A stretch of DNA of 64,000 nucleotides from Albula goreensis (GCA_022829145.1 CM040744.1:11931218-11995217); one strand, 5' to 3'; counted from the first letter of the stretch, positions 21,480-35,700 are shown. Notes: generated by a model not told the origin, from the sequence alone. Numbers and translations are program-made.

Positions 21480-24400
21480 ACTTCACATAAGTTCTTCAGA
21501 TGCAATCTCGCAACTAATACAGCGTGTGGCACAAAGACATTGCACACTTGATTCAGTAATGCTTTACCACTGTAAATGCAACTTTGAATTTGAATATTAA
21601 GGAAGTTCAACTGTCGTTAAATAAATCATGTATTTTGGCACCTGCTACCGGATCATATCTAAGCACATCGAGATTACATTGTCAACTTTATCACTAGTTG
21701 ATGGAGTTCATTTTTGTATTATTGCTTTTTGAGATAATTATTTTTATCTTGTCAAGAGCACATTGAAATTCTCAACAAATACCCACAGTATTTTCAAAGC
21801 CCCTTCTCATTTTGGTTGGAAAGAACAGACAAAACGTCTGATTAAATATTGCCTAAATTAATTTCAAATGCTCCTTCCGACCTTCATAAAAGCATTTGAC
21901 TGAAATGATTTTTAAAATTTTTATTTAGCAAATTTTTATAATAATAAAGACTGTGATATGATCATTAAAAAGGACAAAAAGGGATTTACTATTCTCCCAT
22001 TGACAACGGGTCTCTTTACACGACTGCTTATCTCATTTGCCTGACATTCTAGTCTCCTAATAAAAAATATCTGGCTGCCAGAAATTCCTGGCAAGTGCTG
22101 GGTATCCAGGCAGCATGTCAGTGTACTGTATCTCTGAACATGCAGCTGACCAAGAATGCTCACATCCAAGGAGCATTCGTTTGGTACCAGGCCCAAGGGT
22201 AGACAGCGTCAATCGCTATCGGTGAAATGGCTATTACGGCGCTACTAAGTACAGCCTCACTTGGTTCATCAGCATCAGACTTGAAGCTCTCTCCCCATGG
22301 AGGAGAGCGAATGCTGAGATCCTTAATAACTTCCAAGCCTCTCGGTGGTATTGATCGCCATTTGAGGTGACCCGTGTCCATCATATATCCCATGTACGTT
22401 TCCCCAGTAATTGTCTGTTTTCTAAGTGCGGTGTCACTGGTGCTCGGCCAGCAGGTGTCAGCCCTGTCAGAGCTTCCTGTCAGAAGAGCACGCTGTTAAA
22501 GTCTACTTCTGTCAAAGCCTCTTTTCTCATTAAGTGGGACACTGAAGAGCCTGAAGAGGCGAGAGGGAAAAAAATACTGCATTTAATGCTGTTCAGAGAC
22601 ACTTTTGGTGACGATGTTGTTGTGGTAGATGCTGGTAGAGTGACTTCATCACGGATAAAATGTCATTAAGAATGCAAATGAATCCAAATCTACACACATG
22701 TACATTTAAATATTTAATAAAAGGTGTTCAGAAAATGGTAACCAAAAACCAAAAAAGATGACAGGTGTCATATAAGGATTATGTTGCCAATGAAATGCAA
22801 CATAGTGAACTCCAGTACATACTCTAATGTTCACCACTGTTCTCTCAAAAACCATTTAAACACACTCACAAACACACATACCCACATATGTTTAAATGTT
22901 TTTTGAGAAAACTCCCTAACAATCCTTGTGACTTTTTCCCCAAAGAATGTCCCATTTTTCTTTTTCATCATTCAGTCACAGCACCATTTTTAACACCTCA
23001 GTTAGTTATTTCCTGTCAACTTTATAACTAGGAAGTAATCTATCAAAAACCATCACCCAGTGTACCCTTATGCCCTCAGTCTCTGGGACCATTGAGTGGG
23101 TGTTCATAAATAACTTTGGCCTCTGAGCAAGTGACCACAGAGCAGCTCAATTTACAGTGGACAAGCCCTTCCAGCTGGCAACCTTTTCAATAATCATTAC
23201 TGTGACTTTTAATCAGCCAATTTCTTTCAGCAAAGCCGCATTTCCTGTCTAACTTTGCTGAGCTGACAATCACACAGACGATGCCCTCTTCTCTTACCTA
23301 ACACAACCCTCTACATGGAAAGGTGTACCCCATGGACACCCCTTAGGCTGTTGTTTTTCTCTCTCTGTTCCAGTTCCCTTGAGTATCATATACATTAGAG
23401 TGAAATTACTTTGGAATGCTATAAACAGTCACTTTTACGTGCAAAACAACCACCCAGACATGTAATTCAAAATTGTTTTTCTTTTTTTTTTTTTTGTGGC
23501 GCAAAGTGGTATCACATGATTTAAGCAAGCCCCACATGTTGTGCTCAACAACAACTTGAATTAATCATTTGCATATGAGACTGGCTGATTTTTAATGCAG
23601 CCAAGGTGCTGGATAAGCTTTGTTGAAATTGCAACTGTTTCCATTTGTTTTTAAGCATATTAAGACAAGATATGTAGCATTTTTCCAAACTATCAATTTG
23701 ATAAAAATTCCAAGACCTTGTGGTTTTTATTTTTTCACTTTGATTTTTATACACAAAATTCTTCTTTCCATTAGGGAAGTTTCACAAAATCGAGAATCAG
23801 CATTTTCAATAAGCATATATCCGTACTAATATACATTATAGCTGTAGTGTAGTCACACCAATCCTTTTGCACCAGAATGCTCACTACATATCAATGACAA
23901 CACAGGTTATTCATGGACAACTTTGCTCATTGTTTATTCCCTGTAGATTATCTCCCACCTACTCAAGCTCTTTCTCTCCGTGTTAGACAAACTGTGTGGT
24001 GCAGTGTTATCTTCCATGCCCTTGCCTGTTCAGGACCTCACCACCTCCCTGGAAATAAAAGCAAAAGTTAAAAATACCACTTCAAAACCTGAGGGAATAC
24101 TGGGTATAAAAAGCTTGTTCTTGCTCTTGGTGCTGTACTCCAAACAAATCCATCGATGCAGTGTTACTCAGTGTTAATTAATTGATATCAATCAATAGAT
24201 ATATAGTCATAATATATCGTCATATATTTCACAATAGATTGAGACCCAAAAAGCAATATGAGGTGAGTTAACCCAATACTCAGTTAGTTATGAGGTGAGT
24301 TTTTAGGTCATCCAAGCTAACAATTTTTGTTGTGCAGTTTTCTTCTTGTTCCTTGAGCATTATTTACCTGAAGTGTTCTCTTGTGACCCTGACAGAACTT

Positions 24401-24530
24401 GTTTTGAGCAATGTAACATTCTTGCAATCACTGAGGAACATTCACATTATGGCAAACCTCAATGAAATTTTAACCAACGTTTTTTTCCCTGTATTCTGGT
24501 AATAGCTTTTGTAAGCTGGGATAAATCATC
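21480..24530. other. Intergenic DNA
   Basis: No gene recognised. About 22180-22560 is of mixed composition, carries open frames on both strands and could be a conserved noncoding block. The remainder is AT-rich with a short poly-T at about 23482-23495. Confidence 0.6.
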
Positions 24531-24539
24531 GAGTAACAA

Positions 24540-24840
24540 CCAGAACCAGCATGGACTATGGCCCTCCTGGACCAGGAGTGGAGACCAGCAAGCTGTAGGA
24601 GCACATTCTACCACAGAGGTCGCTATAGAGCGTTGGGTTTGGGAATGTCATGGCAACTTGTACCTCTCCCACCCTTACTGGGAGATGGTATTACTGATGA
24701 GGTATCACAACCCAGTAATCGGGGTGACAGTTGGAGCTAGGTAGTCTGGATTTGACCCAGTTTCTGGGTGTATCATGGCACTGAGTGAGTACAGTGATAG
24801 AATTCACCATGTTTGAGGCCTGTAGTGGTGCTCCATTATG
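24540..24840. repeat. Old interspersed repeat, SINE/MITE-like
   Basis: The left part (TGGCCCTCCTGGACCAGGAG, 24559-24578) matches the terminal arm of the palindromic MITE class seen at 15939-16130. Further in, on the minus strand, GGGTCAAATCC (from 24763 down) resembles a Pol III B-box (GGTTCRANTCC), as in tRNA-derived SINEs. No tail or target-site duplication is clear, so this may be two old repeats side by side. Confidence 0.35.
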
Positions 24841-24849
24841 CCAAATGTT

Positions 24850-27800
24850 TTATCACTTATATTTTATGCCCAGTATCCTTACTGCATGTCAAACATTCTC
24901 TTGCTTGTCAAACAATCTGTTGGTTCCAAAGTTTAATATTCTCTCACCCCTTGAGGAACTGTTGCCATGGAACATTTATTAATATTACAGCAATATATCT
25001 AATGGACAGCAGATTGATTTTGAAATTATAGCGTCACAAAAAAAAACTTAGATGCTATTTTGTAATAATCACCTTTCACAAAATTATCTTTATCCTCCCA
25101 GACTGTTTTATAGAAAACTCCCCTGGCAGGAAAGCAGTGATTTTGTCCAGAAAACCTGGCAGAGCAATTTATCTGTATGAAAATTACTTTGAAAGTGAAT
25201 AATGTTGCTGCTCATTTTAAACAGAAAAGGAAACAGAGAAAAAATTGATGATAAACCTTTTAACCTAATTTTCCAACCAGTGGTTAGTTTACTCTCACAA
25301 GAGTCCCAGCCACAGGCAATTGTACAACTCCACCTATGTGTTTGTAAAAACATGTTCTTTGGGTAGGTCCAACGTTGTTGTTTATCATATTTAGTCAAAT
25401 ACTGTATGTAAAAAAACAGATGCCATCTAGTGGTACTTGCAGGAACTGTATGCCTAACCCTTACATTCTAACAAAACATTCTAGTTCCTACCACCCATGC
25501 TTTACTTGATTGAATAAGAGTCCGTAACTGCTCATTGGTTGAACTGAAATTAAATATGTATGCAAAAATTACTGGCAATCATCTGAGAGCTGTAGCATCC
25601 TGCCAACATCTCCCACATTAGCTCAATGGGTCAGGTCCAAGTCTAATGCATAATTGCTGCCATACAAAACAATCTCTTTAATGCTATAACTTTTTCTCTC
25701 CAGAAACATGGCAGAATCCTCAAACTGAGCTTGTTCAAACCTTCAACAAATGCCTTTATCAACAACTGGTTTCTTCAGCTTTAAAATCTCTTCCCATTTG
25801 CTCTTACTGTAGCTGAAGGGCAATGCTGAGCTAAAATAATATTTTTATCTAATTCAATTCTGCAGAATGTTGGACAGTAATAATTTAAGTATGATTGAAT
25901 TATGAGGATAGGCTGAATGTTATCAAAATTATTCTATTTGATTGTTACTGTCTTCCCAGATTATTCCAGTGTAACAGATGCAGTCTTAGTTTTAACTCCT
26001 TATTTAATGGAAGAGCCTGTCATCTTGTGAACATATTTCAACCATTCAACATTCTATCAGCATAAACTAGACCATGTGTTTAGGGGCACTACAACGTAGC
26101 TCAACATCACTTGTTGAGTTGAAAAGTTAAGGCAGAAATTAATTACTTGATGGCATCTGAAACCTCAACAGGATGAGCAGTCCAGTAGTATAATGATAAT
26201 TCATCTACTACAAGTAGGATCATCTCTACAGATTAAGCACGCAAATTATTGCTTGACAAGTGTAAAGAATGCAACTGGAAAAAAATCCCAGTACTAGACA
26301 GTATCAACTTATGTACAGACTGACTTTAAAAGTAAACATACTTCCAAAAAATGACTAATTGCATGGACTAATTTGGATACACATTATGATACTGCACATC
26401 AATGCATAACATGTAAGGGTTTTACATCAAAATGAAACAAGAATATTCTCACTGAGGAGAATATGACTCTAAATATGCACGTGCTATGACATGACTGTAC
26501 ATATTAACCACACATGCACACAAGGGATTGAATATTTCAAGAAACATCGAGTCATATGGATTGTCTTCTTTTCCAAATATTGCAAATTTTTTTTTACATT
26601 TTTATTTACACACTGAATCACATGTTCAATTGGCCTAGTCTTATTTCCATTGACCTCTCTATGAGAAGACAGTAGCAGGTACATGTGGCAAACACTTACT
26701 CAAATACCATCCGGACTGCAATTAATGGAGTTTGTTTAAACAAAAGTTCAAGTGAAGTATTTTCAGACAACCCCTCATTCAAATACCTCTATCCCTCCAA
26801 TCCGGGTTTCTTCACAGGTGTTAAGTTGCCATGTACCTCTCCCATCATGCACACTGCTTCCAAAATCCCCCTCCCCATCTTCACCTTCATGTCTATTAAC
26901 ATGTCTGTATTTCTTCCTCTTTTCTAGTGGTCCGGTGGACGTCACCCAAAGTTGTGAGATATGACGCTGCCCCCTACGACTCCAAGCCCAAGATCAAATG
27001 TCTGTACCGTTATACAACTTGCCACATCACAATAAACTCCTAATAAGCACATTCAATGTTGTCTGAAAATTCATTGTACTGAACTGTTTATAAATATTGA
27101 AAGGCTGTGATTTTATCATACAAAAGGGAAGGCTATTACAATAGTTATCCAACAAACAACAGGAGAAACCAATCTGAACACGAACCATGGCTGGCATAGC
27201 TTTGGTGGGCTGATTTACAGCGCTTTCTAAATACAAAGATTCAGATAAAAACCTGTCTGATCAAAGCCAAGCCATTGATCACAATGGATTGCAGAATCTT
27301 TCTACTTAAGTCCACCACTGATCATTGTTCAGAGTAATTCAATATAGCCTCCAAGTAGCGATAGAAGAAAACTTTGTTTATTTTCCACAGCTAATTCTGT
27401 ATCAGTCTGGTCTGAGTACAGTTTGTAAACAGCTAAGAGAGGATGTGAGACACTGGCCTCCTGTGACGACAGAGACCACAGAATAACACAAAGTTAACGA
27501 GACAGGTCAGGGGTCACTTCCAAGGAAAATAAAGTAATTTATGAAGAAACCAAGAGGAACACCTCTGGGTTCAACTAAGGACATTATTTTAAGTTTGTAA
27601 TACTATATTAGGATGATCATGGCCAAAAAGATAGTGAGCTTACAGCTGTGTAAGTGTCCAGCTTACCCTTGTGGTCCCTGTAGGCTATATGAGAGGGGTG
27701 CTTGCTGTTGGCTTTGTGAATAAATTGGCCTACACCAGTTTTTAACCTCAATTCATGCAAAGCTTCCAAATTCATATTTTTGTAGGTACTAAGCTTTGGG

Positions 27801-30170
27801 ATTCTTATTACTGTACAATGTTCTGTTTGCATCATTGTACTGAAGGGTGGCTTGGTGGTATGGGCAGTACTCCACTGCTTAACAGGACAACACAAGGCAA
27901 AATGTAAATGCATTACACTTCTCCAGCTCAGATATATGTAATGGGGTAGTTCTGGTGGAAAAAACACTACTGTCTGAGCAAATCCATGTAGCAGGAAAAG
28001 GTTAATAGATTTTCACTGTACAGAGCAGCAATCAACTTTCCAGATATATAGGTCTCTCGCTCACCATGAGATAGACAGCTATAACATCATTTGCTTTCTG
28101 TCCTGCTCAATTAAGCCTATCCCCATTTGATAACCACATATATATGTGCAAAATGCAGATATATTTGATTTGCAATTATGGCGTGTTTTGTACTACCACA
28201 GATATTGTATACAGACCAGACATTTGGCTTTGTGTGTTCATCATTGAAGGTTCTGCCCCTGACATTGCCGCCTCTTGATTTGCAATGTTTTTATACTTAT
28301 CCAAGAAGGAGCTGGTTAGAGGTGCTTTTTAAATGCTAATTTAGCAGGAAATTAAATAATGTGTATTAATGAGCAAGTGAACATATTACTGTAACAGTAT
28401 ACCACTCTGTAAACGGCATTTGGTGTTAACAGCTTATTCATTCCCACACCCTTAATGCCGTAGAGGATTACCAATGGTACCAAAGTCAAGGCCTTTGGAG
28501 AGAAACTTGGAGCGAAACACATGATGTTGCTATTAGCGTAGCCTGCACAAAGGGCCCTGCGAAAACGGCACAGATGGAGTCTGGAATTAATCCAAAGCAA
28601 TGTGTTAGAGCTTGGAAGAGGGCCTTGGTGAAAATGGAATAAAAATCCACAACTACAGTCTGTATCAGGCCCCTTACCCTCAGGGCTGGAAACATGAAGC
28701 TCAGAGTCCAGAAATGTTGATGTGTTGAATAGAATCAACATTTGCAAGTCAGGAGGGCTGGGGGATGGGGTGTGGGGGTAACATGGGCCAGTTTTCATCC
28801 CAGAGTTCATAGGTGGTTTTCTTGGATTTCATTAAATTAGATTTATGACTCTTAAGGAAAAATGCCTTCATTGAATTTACCAACAGGCCAGAGCTGGACT
28901 CAAAAGTAAAGATAATCAGACAGGGTGATTTTAGTAGAATACCTGGCCAATTTCTGAAAATGAGACCTAAAGTGTAATGGGTTTACATTGAATATAGGGT
29001 ACAAATCAAGAGATTCTGAGCATAGAAATGATCTTCATTGTTATTTTGAGTTACCGGGGCAGTGAATGGCAAACACTTTTAGTGAGAAGAGGCTGCTCAC
29101 AGCCAGAGAAGGAAAATGTGACTTTAACCTACTTGATGGGCTCTTGAAGATGTTGAGGATAATGGATGGTGCTCTGGAAGTAAACGTGCTCTCACCAAAA
29201 TTGCTGAACTCACTGAGAAGGTTGTTTATGCGCTGGCTCGGGCAGTGGGACTCTTTGGACGTTAAGTTGATTGATTCCAGGATGGTGGAGGATCGATTAG
29301 ACTGCAATGAAACCAAGGCTAGGCCGTGGCCTGTTATCTCAGGATCTGTGATAGTGATGTTGTGCTTTAGCTTTGACATGGTGTCTTAGCTGGAGCACAG
29401 ACATACAGTGGTGCAAGGGGAAATCTACAGAATGGTGTAACTGAAGGCAGGCGGTATGGAGCTTCAGATTGTATTGGAGCATGGTCTTTCATTCTGGAGG
29501 GAAACTGATGCAGTAGCGAATAGCATACTTTCAGCCGAGCACAACTGAACAATGCGATGTTTCTCTGAGTACCTCTGAGTTCAGATGACAGAGGAAAACC
29601 AAAGACATGAAATGTGAGCGCTTAAATGGAAACTGAAGGGAAAAACAGCTTAATTTTCATCTACTCGGATGCCAACATGGATTTCCTGGTGGAATTAAAT
29701 CCACCCGAAAAGATTTAAAGTTAAATCCAAATTGAGTTACTCAAAGCTCAGATTTTAAAGTGTATTTCTTGAAAATTCAAATTATTTATGAGGGCTGAAT
29801 GCTGCTATTTAGACTTGCAAATATCTTAACATTTTTACATGGCTCAGAGCTGCACCTCCATACATAACACTGGAGAGGGAGGGGGTCTGTAGCTAAGCCG
29901 CTCTCCTGCTGGGGTCTGAATGTAATATGAATTCCGGCACTATTTAAAAAAAATATTCCCCTGTACTAAGCAACCAATTACACTAAAGCAGTGCCTGACC
30001 CGACAGTGGTGCAACTAATTATTCCATAACATAGTTAAGCCCCCTCTAATTGACTTCAAGTGCTTTCCTTTTAAAAAAAAAAAAAAAAAAAAACATCTTC
30101 GTCACAGTCACCTCCGTCAAAGTCACATTGATATGCAAATACCAATCCACCTGACAGAAAATAGCTTAAG
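24850..30170. other. Intergenic DNA
   Basis: No protein-coding gene recognised. It holds an exon-like element at 26928-27055 (listed separately), overlapping open frames on opposite strands at 29041-29389 (112 and 107 codons, no recognised family), a minus-strand open frame at 28352-28810 (152 codons, no family recognised) and a poly-A run at 30073-30093. Confidence 0.55.
26928..27055 (+). ncRNA. Candidate noncoding terminal exon
   Basis: A strong acceptor (CTGTATTTCTTCCTCTTTTC then TAG, AG at 26926-26927) has a branch-point-like CTATTAAC about 28 bases upstream. An AATAAA follows at 27031-27036, so the pieces are arranged like a last exon of about 125 bases. The open frame after the acceptor is only about 11 codons, so a noncoding RNA is likelier than a protein. 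Chance combinations of this kind do occur, and no partner exon is proven. Confidence 0.25.
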
Positions 30171-30179
30171 AAAGAGTGA

Positions 30180-30620
30180 AACTCTAAATTGAATTATCTC
30201 TTCCGCCCCCTCCTCCTCCCCCCCAACTGCCATCCATTACCACCACTGCTTCTTGCTTTCCACAAATCCCCCAACCCCCCACTACCCCCTCGCCCCCAGC
30301 CTTCTGCCCCCATCAACCCTCAACCCTTAGAGCACCACTTACTATTTGTGCAAGCCGTAGCCATCAATCTGCATATATATGTCTAAAGATGTGGAGGATT
30401 CTATTTTTTATGGAGATAAACGGGGGAGCGGGAGCCGCTGTTGCCAAGGTGACGGCGTGACTCATGGCAATTTGGTGGGTGAATGAAGCCGTTAGCTGAG
30501 CAGGGCTGCGTGATGCGGTTTTTAAAACAGGCTTCCTGGGATCCTGTCAGCGGCCGCCTTCCTCCAGCTTTTCATTAAAGGCAATTGCGGGGCCTTCAAT
30601 CCGCCATCTCATTACTTTTT
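30180..30620. promoter_or_regulatory. Candidate enhancer-like island with AP-1, X-box-like and quadruplex motifs
   Basis: GC-rich island in AT-rich surroundings. It contains four C-runs of 5, 6, 5 and 5 at 30268-30297 (a minus-strand G-quadruplex motif), an X-box-like GTTGCCAAGGTGAC at 30440-30453 and a consensus AP-1 site TGACTCA at 30458-30464. A NotI-type GCGGCCGC near 30551 lies in a CpG-containing stretch. No open frame of note. An enhancer or orphan CpG element is inferred from motif packing. Conservation cannot be assessed here. Confidence 0.35.
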
Positions 30621-30741
30621 TATGTGCTACTTGAGGAATATTGTGATGCTCTATGGATGTGTTTCATGGCCCAGTTTATGGCAAGGGGCGCCATAAGAAT
30701 TTGAATCATACGGTAAAATAGACCTTGGGATTAGAAGGAGA

Positions 30742-30743
<2 letters not shown>

Positions 30744-30789
<46 letters not shown>

Positions 30790-30816
30790 ATGCATGCGTG
30801 TGTGTGTGTGTGTGTG
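30744..30816. repeat. (TG)n microsatellite with GCATGCATGC interruption
   Basis: GT array from 30744, broken by GCATGCATGC near 30788, then continued to 30816. TG/CA arrays of this kind can adopt Z-DNA. Confidence 0.98.
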
Positions 30817-30819
30817 GAC

Positions 30820-32150
30820 CAGAATATGGGAGTGACTGAATATGCTTGTTTTAAATGCATTGCTTAACCTTGTTTCCTCAGTGTCTTCTGCCATACATGG
30901 CCTGATAGTTACTGTGCATGCAGTCTAATTGGATGAGTTATCTGAAATAGGCCGGGGTTGATATACAGTAATCCGGTTAGTTTTTCTCGGCTCAGCACCA
31001 AATTCAAAACTTAATCCTAAAGCCGGAAAGCTCTTTTCACTGTAACACATCATCACAACTCAATGTCACTCTCCAACTGAGTTTTTTTTTTCTCCACTGT
31101 GTAGATAAATGAGTTTGTACTACTTCCTATATTTAGAGTATAGCCATCGAAATGAATCAATTCAAGAATTAGTCTCAGATAGATGTTTGCACCACAAACA
31201 ACATAACCAAATGCCTTAAAGTGCCACAACAAGAACTGAGCTGAACTAAAATGTGGGCTTATCTACTTACAATAATATGCCAACCCAAGTGGAGCAGGCA
31301 TGTGTACAAAAATGTCTTACTTGTGAGACCTGAAAACCATGCATGAATTTAATTTTTCCTTTGCCTACCTAAAAAAAAATATTCCCTTTGATGTCTCCAC
31401 CTTCTCCTTGTAAACACCATATTTATTCGAGAATTTCATTAAAATTCAGATTGACGATGCACGCGTGGCCACTTGGCGCGTGACTGTTCAAACTGCCAGG
31501 TGTGTTTCGCTGTCTCTGATTAGCATGGCTTGCAGTTAGCAATATGTGTTGCCAAATTAGAGCACAAATTAGTGAATCATTAATGGATTCTAACAGCTGT
31601 AGGGATATAAATAGGTGTCGAGAACCCTTGGGGAGTTTGACACAGAGTGGGTGTTGTCAGGAAGCGGAATTATTAGCACTTTAAGTCACAGAGCACTTCC
31701 GCGAAATGATGCATCAAACTGTGAACGATTCCACAAAATTAAACAGTGCTAACCTTTTTTTTCATGTTTTGTCTGGCTGCTAAAAATTATTTGTAAAGGA
31801 TATGTGGGATGACTCCATTTAGTACAGCAATGGTGTTTTTCTAAATTATCACATTGTATTAAAGATATAGTTGTGTTTTATTCAGGGTCTTACTAAATCT
31901 GTGTGAGACCAAAAGCATCATCCCATTCTTGGAATTTCATGCATACTTGGTTTATGCTAGTGGTTTTATTGTGGTAAATGTAGAAACCAGTTGAAAACAC
32001 AGACACAACTGCCTAACTGACGGAAAAGCACAAATTGGTGCATTTTCTAGCTACAGTGGCTTTCGCTTTCAATGGTCATGGCTAAAACTGTAATGATTGC
32101 AGGTGCTATCTTGGGTTTTATTATTTGTTTAGTGCTTTCTCACCTGTACT
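30820..32150. other. Intergenic DNA
   Basis: No gene recognised. About 31420-31740 has balanced composition with short homeodomain-type ATTAG/TAAT words and could be conserved noncoding DNA. The rest is plain AT-rich sequence. Confidence 0.5.
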
Positions 32151-32333
32151 ATCGTTGGGAAGCTAACAACGTTCTTTTGGTCATCTGCTGATTGCTAGGT
32201 GTGGCCGATTAGTAATTGGTTTCAGGTGTGTGAGGTCTTTATATTACCCAGGGCTTCAACATCTCTTTGCGTTAGTGTCGTCTATACACTTTGCCGGCGT
32301 TGGCAGAGATTTTGTCCTCTGTGGGGGTTTTTT

Positions 32334-32379
<46 letters not shown>

Positions 32380-32760
32380 GGGCTTAGTATGCCTGGTTTG
32401 TAAGTATAATGTAGGAATCTTTACGAAGTTCTTTATCTTCTTTTGTTTGTGGGATTGATCCGTGTTCACCCGCCGAAGAATTTGGTGCTGAAGTATCTGC
32501 GTGGTACTTCACAGTTGGCTCTATATATTAAGAGCTGTTAATTTTCCACTCCTGAAGTCTTAGCTTCTTTTTATTTATCTTAGAGTTGGGGTTCTCCCAC
32601 AGGAGTGTATTTTTGTTTTTGTTTTAGGGATTTGTTCCCTCTAATCTCTCCTTCGAGACCTTAGTGGTTTGGGAATTCGTTCCTTAGCTTTTTGTCTGTG
32701 TATCGTGCACTCTAAAGGGTCCCATCATCATCATTATCTTCATCATCATCATCATCATCA
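32150..32760. mobile_element. T-rich insertion of unknown class ending in (CAT)n
   Basis: Composition changes abruptly: a T/G-rich strand with a 42-base T run (32336-32377), TATTACCCAGGGCTTCA near 32240 and a (CAT)n array at 32723-32760. The left part looks like the promoter/leader of a retroelement and the terminal trinucleotide array is like a LINE 3' end, but I find no coding region, no clear target-site duplication and no matching family. Limits are approximate. Confidence 0.35.
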
Positions 32761-35700
32761 GTCCTTACAAAAACATCCCTTAAATTAATTTCCATTTTAT
32801 TAAAATAATAATATGAATACTTTGCATGAACTATATCAGGTATTGACAGAACTGTTTGAAGATAAACACAATGTTTAAGAACGAAAGTAACCACAATTAA
32901 AAATAAGCTGGTTCCATACACCAGCAAGATAATGGCCAGCTATTCCACAGATATGCAATTATAATGCTGAAATTGTAAGCTAGGTGTTGGTATGTGTGTC
33001 ATAACACTTATGAGTATTGTTAATCAAACACCCAATGCAACATGAAGAAAGTCAAAGATATATACATACTAATATCTGCACACTATTTACATCAGGAGAA
33101 AGGAACTATTTTATGCATGAACATTTTTTAAAATTGCCATGATACAATGTCACACATGTGCCCATGTTTATATAATAATAAACATGTCCAGCTTGTGCTT
33201 AGGCTCGCATACTGTTTTATTAATAATTCAGTATTGGTGAATATGTTAAATTCGCCTGTTCCCGTTACAAATGTCCCTCCACCAGTTGCTTGAAGTCATT
33301 AAGAGAGCAGCTAACAGCTCTTGTTCTCTGAAATCCCACTTTGACTCCTGTCATTTTTCTTCACAAATGATTAATTTGATGGAATTTTGACTTATCAAAA
33401 AAAATCATACCAGCCCACCATTACCCAATGGATTTTTAGGGATATACGCAGCTTTACTTTCAATGCAACTAAAGAAGAACAATCGAGGCGTGACTGCTGC
33501 ACAAATGGTGGTTGGTTACGGCCTTAAAACACGTACGGCAAATCCCCAGATTAACGAAGGCTGCCCATGATATTAACATATATTTCAGAGACAAATGAAA
33601 ATACAGGTTAGACAAAAGAGGAGAGCTTTGGTCTGCAGTTCCATAGAGATCAAATTATCGCTCTTGCCCTTTGCACTTTAATTGCTCCCCTTCTACCCTC
33701 AGGTTTATCAAGTCCTTTTAAGTCTAAAAGGGATTCAGTTTTTTCCGCTACAATGAAATGGACTGTATTAGACAAACCCTTCCAATAAATTTTGAGTTCT
33801 TTAGGACTTGAAACTGCTTTCATTAGACAGTAAATGAAAAGATAAAATGTCTTCTCTGAAATCAATGGCCATCCTTGGTATGTTGGAAATAATCTGGATT
33901 TAAAAAAAAAAAGCCATTTAATGGATAATGCCAGGGGTGGAAGAATGTATAATTATAAATGAATAATATGAATGAGATGTAAGATATAAAAAGATATTAG
34001 TTTCATAAAGCAAAATACATAAATAGATAAAATAAAACCAACAACATTGGACTTGCTTCCCAGAAATTTTCATTTTTATAATGTCTCTGTATGAAAAATA
34101 TGCATTGTAGTTGTCGTCTGCTTTGAGGGAATTTATTTGTCTTGGTGAAACAAGAATTTGAATACAGTACCCCTGCTGTACTTTAAACCATTCTCTTTTG
34201 AGAAAATATCCCTTGCATGCAGTTTGCAATACATGCACATACAATGCAATCCAGGGTGGTATTTCAGGGTTCATTTGTCATGTTCTTGCTTTTGGTCTGA
34301 TACCATTCTTAACGAGTTAATGAACAATTTACCCTCACTTACCTTAGTTTAATAAAGAAGTGTGAATCAGATTTGAGGGCAAACCTGAGTAGAAGCTCAC
34401 TATCCTTCCTGTCCACATCACACCCATTATCATTCATAATAAACACTTCCTTCATGGCACACATTGTATATGGCAAATGACACACCTGCTTTGTGAACCA
34501 TCTTAATTATTTGTATTTTGGTGTTATCAGTTTCTTGATTTCAAACTTAACTGTAAAAAGTGAATCAGTCAGCCATTATAGGACACAAATCTCCCTCGAC
34601 TGAGTCAGAGTCTGAATAAAGATTCAGAGTCTGCTTGCTCTTAACCTGATTCACGAAAGTGTTTCACTCCTAAAATGAGTCAGGTGATATTAGACATGAT
34701 TCACTAGAGTATGACACCTGTCCCAGTTGTCAGTCTGACTCAGTCTTAATAATTGTACTATGGTACAGATACATTAGCAATTCACCTGTATTTACAAATT
34801 AGACATAATCAGGTGTTTTGGGAGTTAATCTTTGCTGTAGCTTATCTTTTGGGATAGGTGATAGGAAATAATGTTCTATTTTTTTTACAAATTGGCTTAT
34901 TTAATGCTTTTTTTCGAAAGTGTCCATTATGAAGTGCTGCAAAACCATTTTGTAATTGACAGTATACAATTTTGAAGATTGATTGATTAAATAAATGGCT
35001 GAGATGGCTGATCAATGGTTGGTTGATTAATTTTGTACCCATAAATACATTTTGAGAAACTGTCCACGACCAATTGAAAATACATCAAGATAAAGCCAGG
35101 CATAAAATGCCGCTTTCAGTACATGCACATCAAATAAAACCTGTTGTAGAGGAATAATGTAACATTAAAATATAAACTAAAGCTTTTATCTTTGTACACA
35201 ATTAAATGTGGAAGTCAATTGAGCATAGATGGCGAGATTGTAGCTCAATTACATTGCAAACACCACTTCTGGATCTTACCCTGTAATTCTTTTCTGTGGG
35301 GGGGAATCTATTAATTGCCTCAGCTAACTGCGAACATCCAATAATTACATTAACTGGGTACTCCAGTGATCTTCTGGGGATGCATGCAATGGAAGGCCTC
35401 AGCAGCTTTGTAGAAATAATTACACACTGCATTATCATATACTGTCCCACTGCAAGTCCAGAGGGGGGTAATGAAACAAATTTCATCAGAGAAAGTCGTG
35501 CAGAAAATGGCCTGTCTCATTCCATTAGATAGCAAAAACATGAAAACTGATAAGACAGGATGAAAACATTTGACATTGATAATGTCATGGAAGAACTTCA
35601 TAGTTTAGGTCAGGTAGTATCTCCCAGGCCACAGCTGCCTTAATTTCAATCCAATGTGCCCTGAAGTCCACATGCTTCCACTTGTGATCTAGGAGGTATA

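Noticed and set aside
29041-29389. Overlapping 112- and 107-codon frames on opposite strands
   Set aside because: No recognised family, no splice or promoter context. The length is possible by chance in conserved noncoding DNA.
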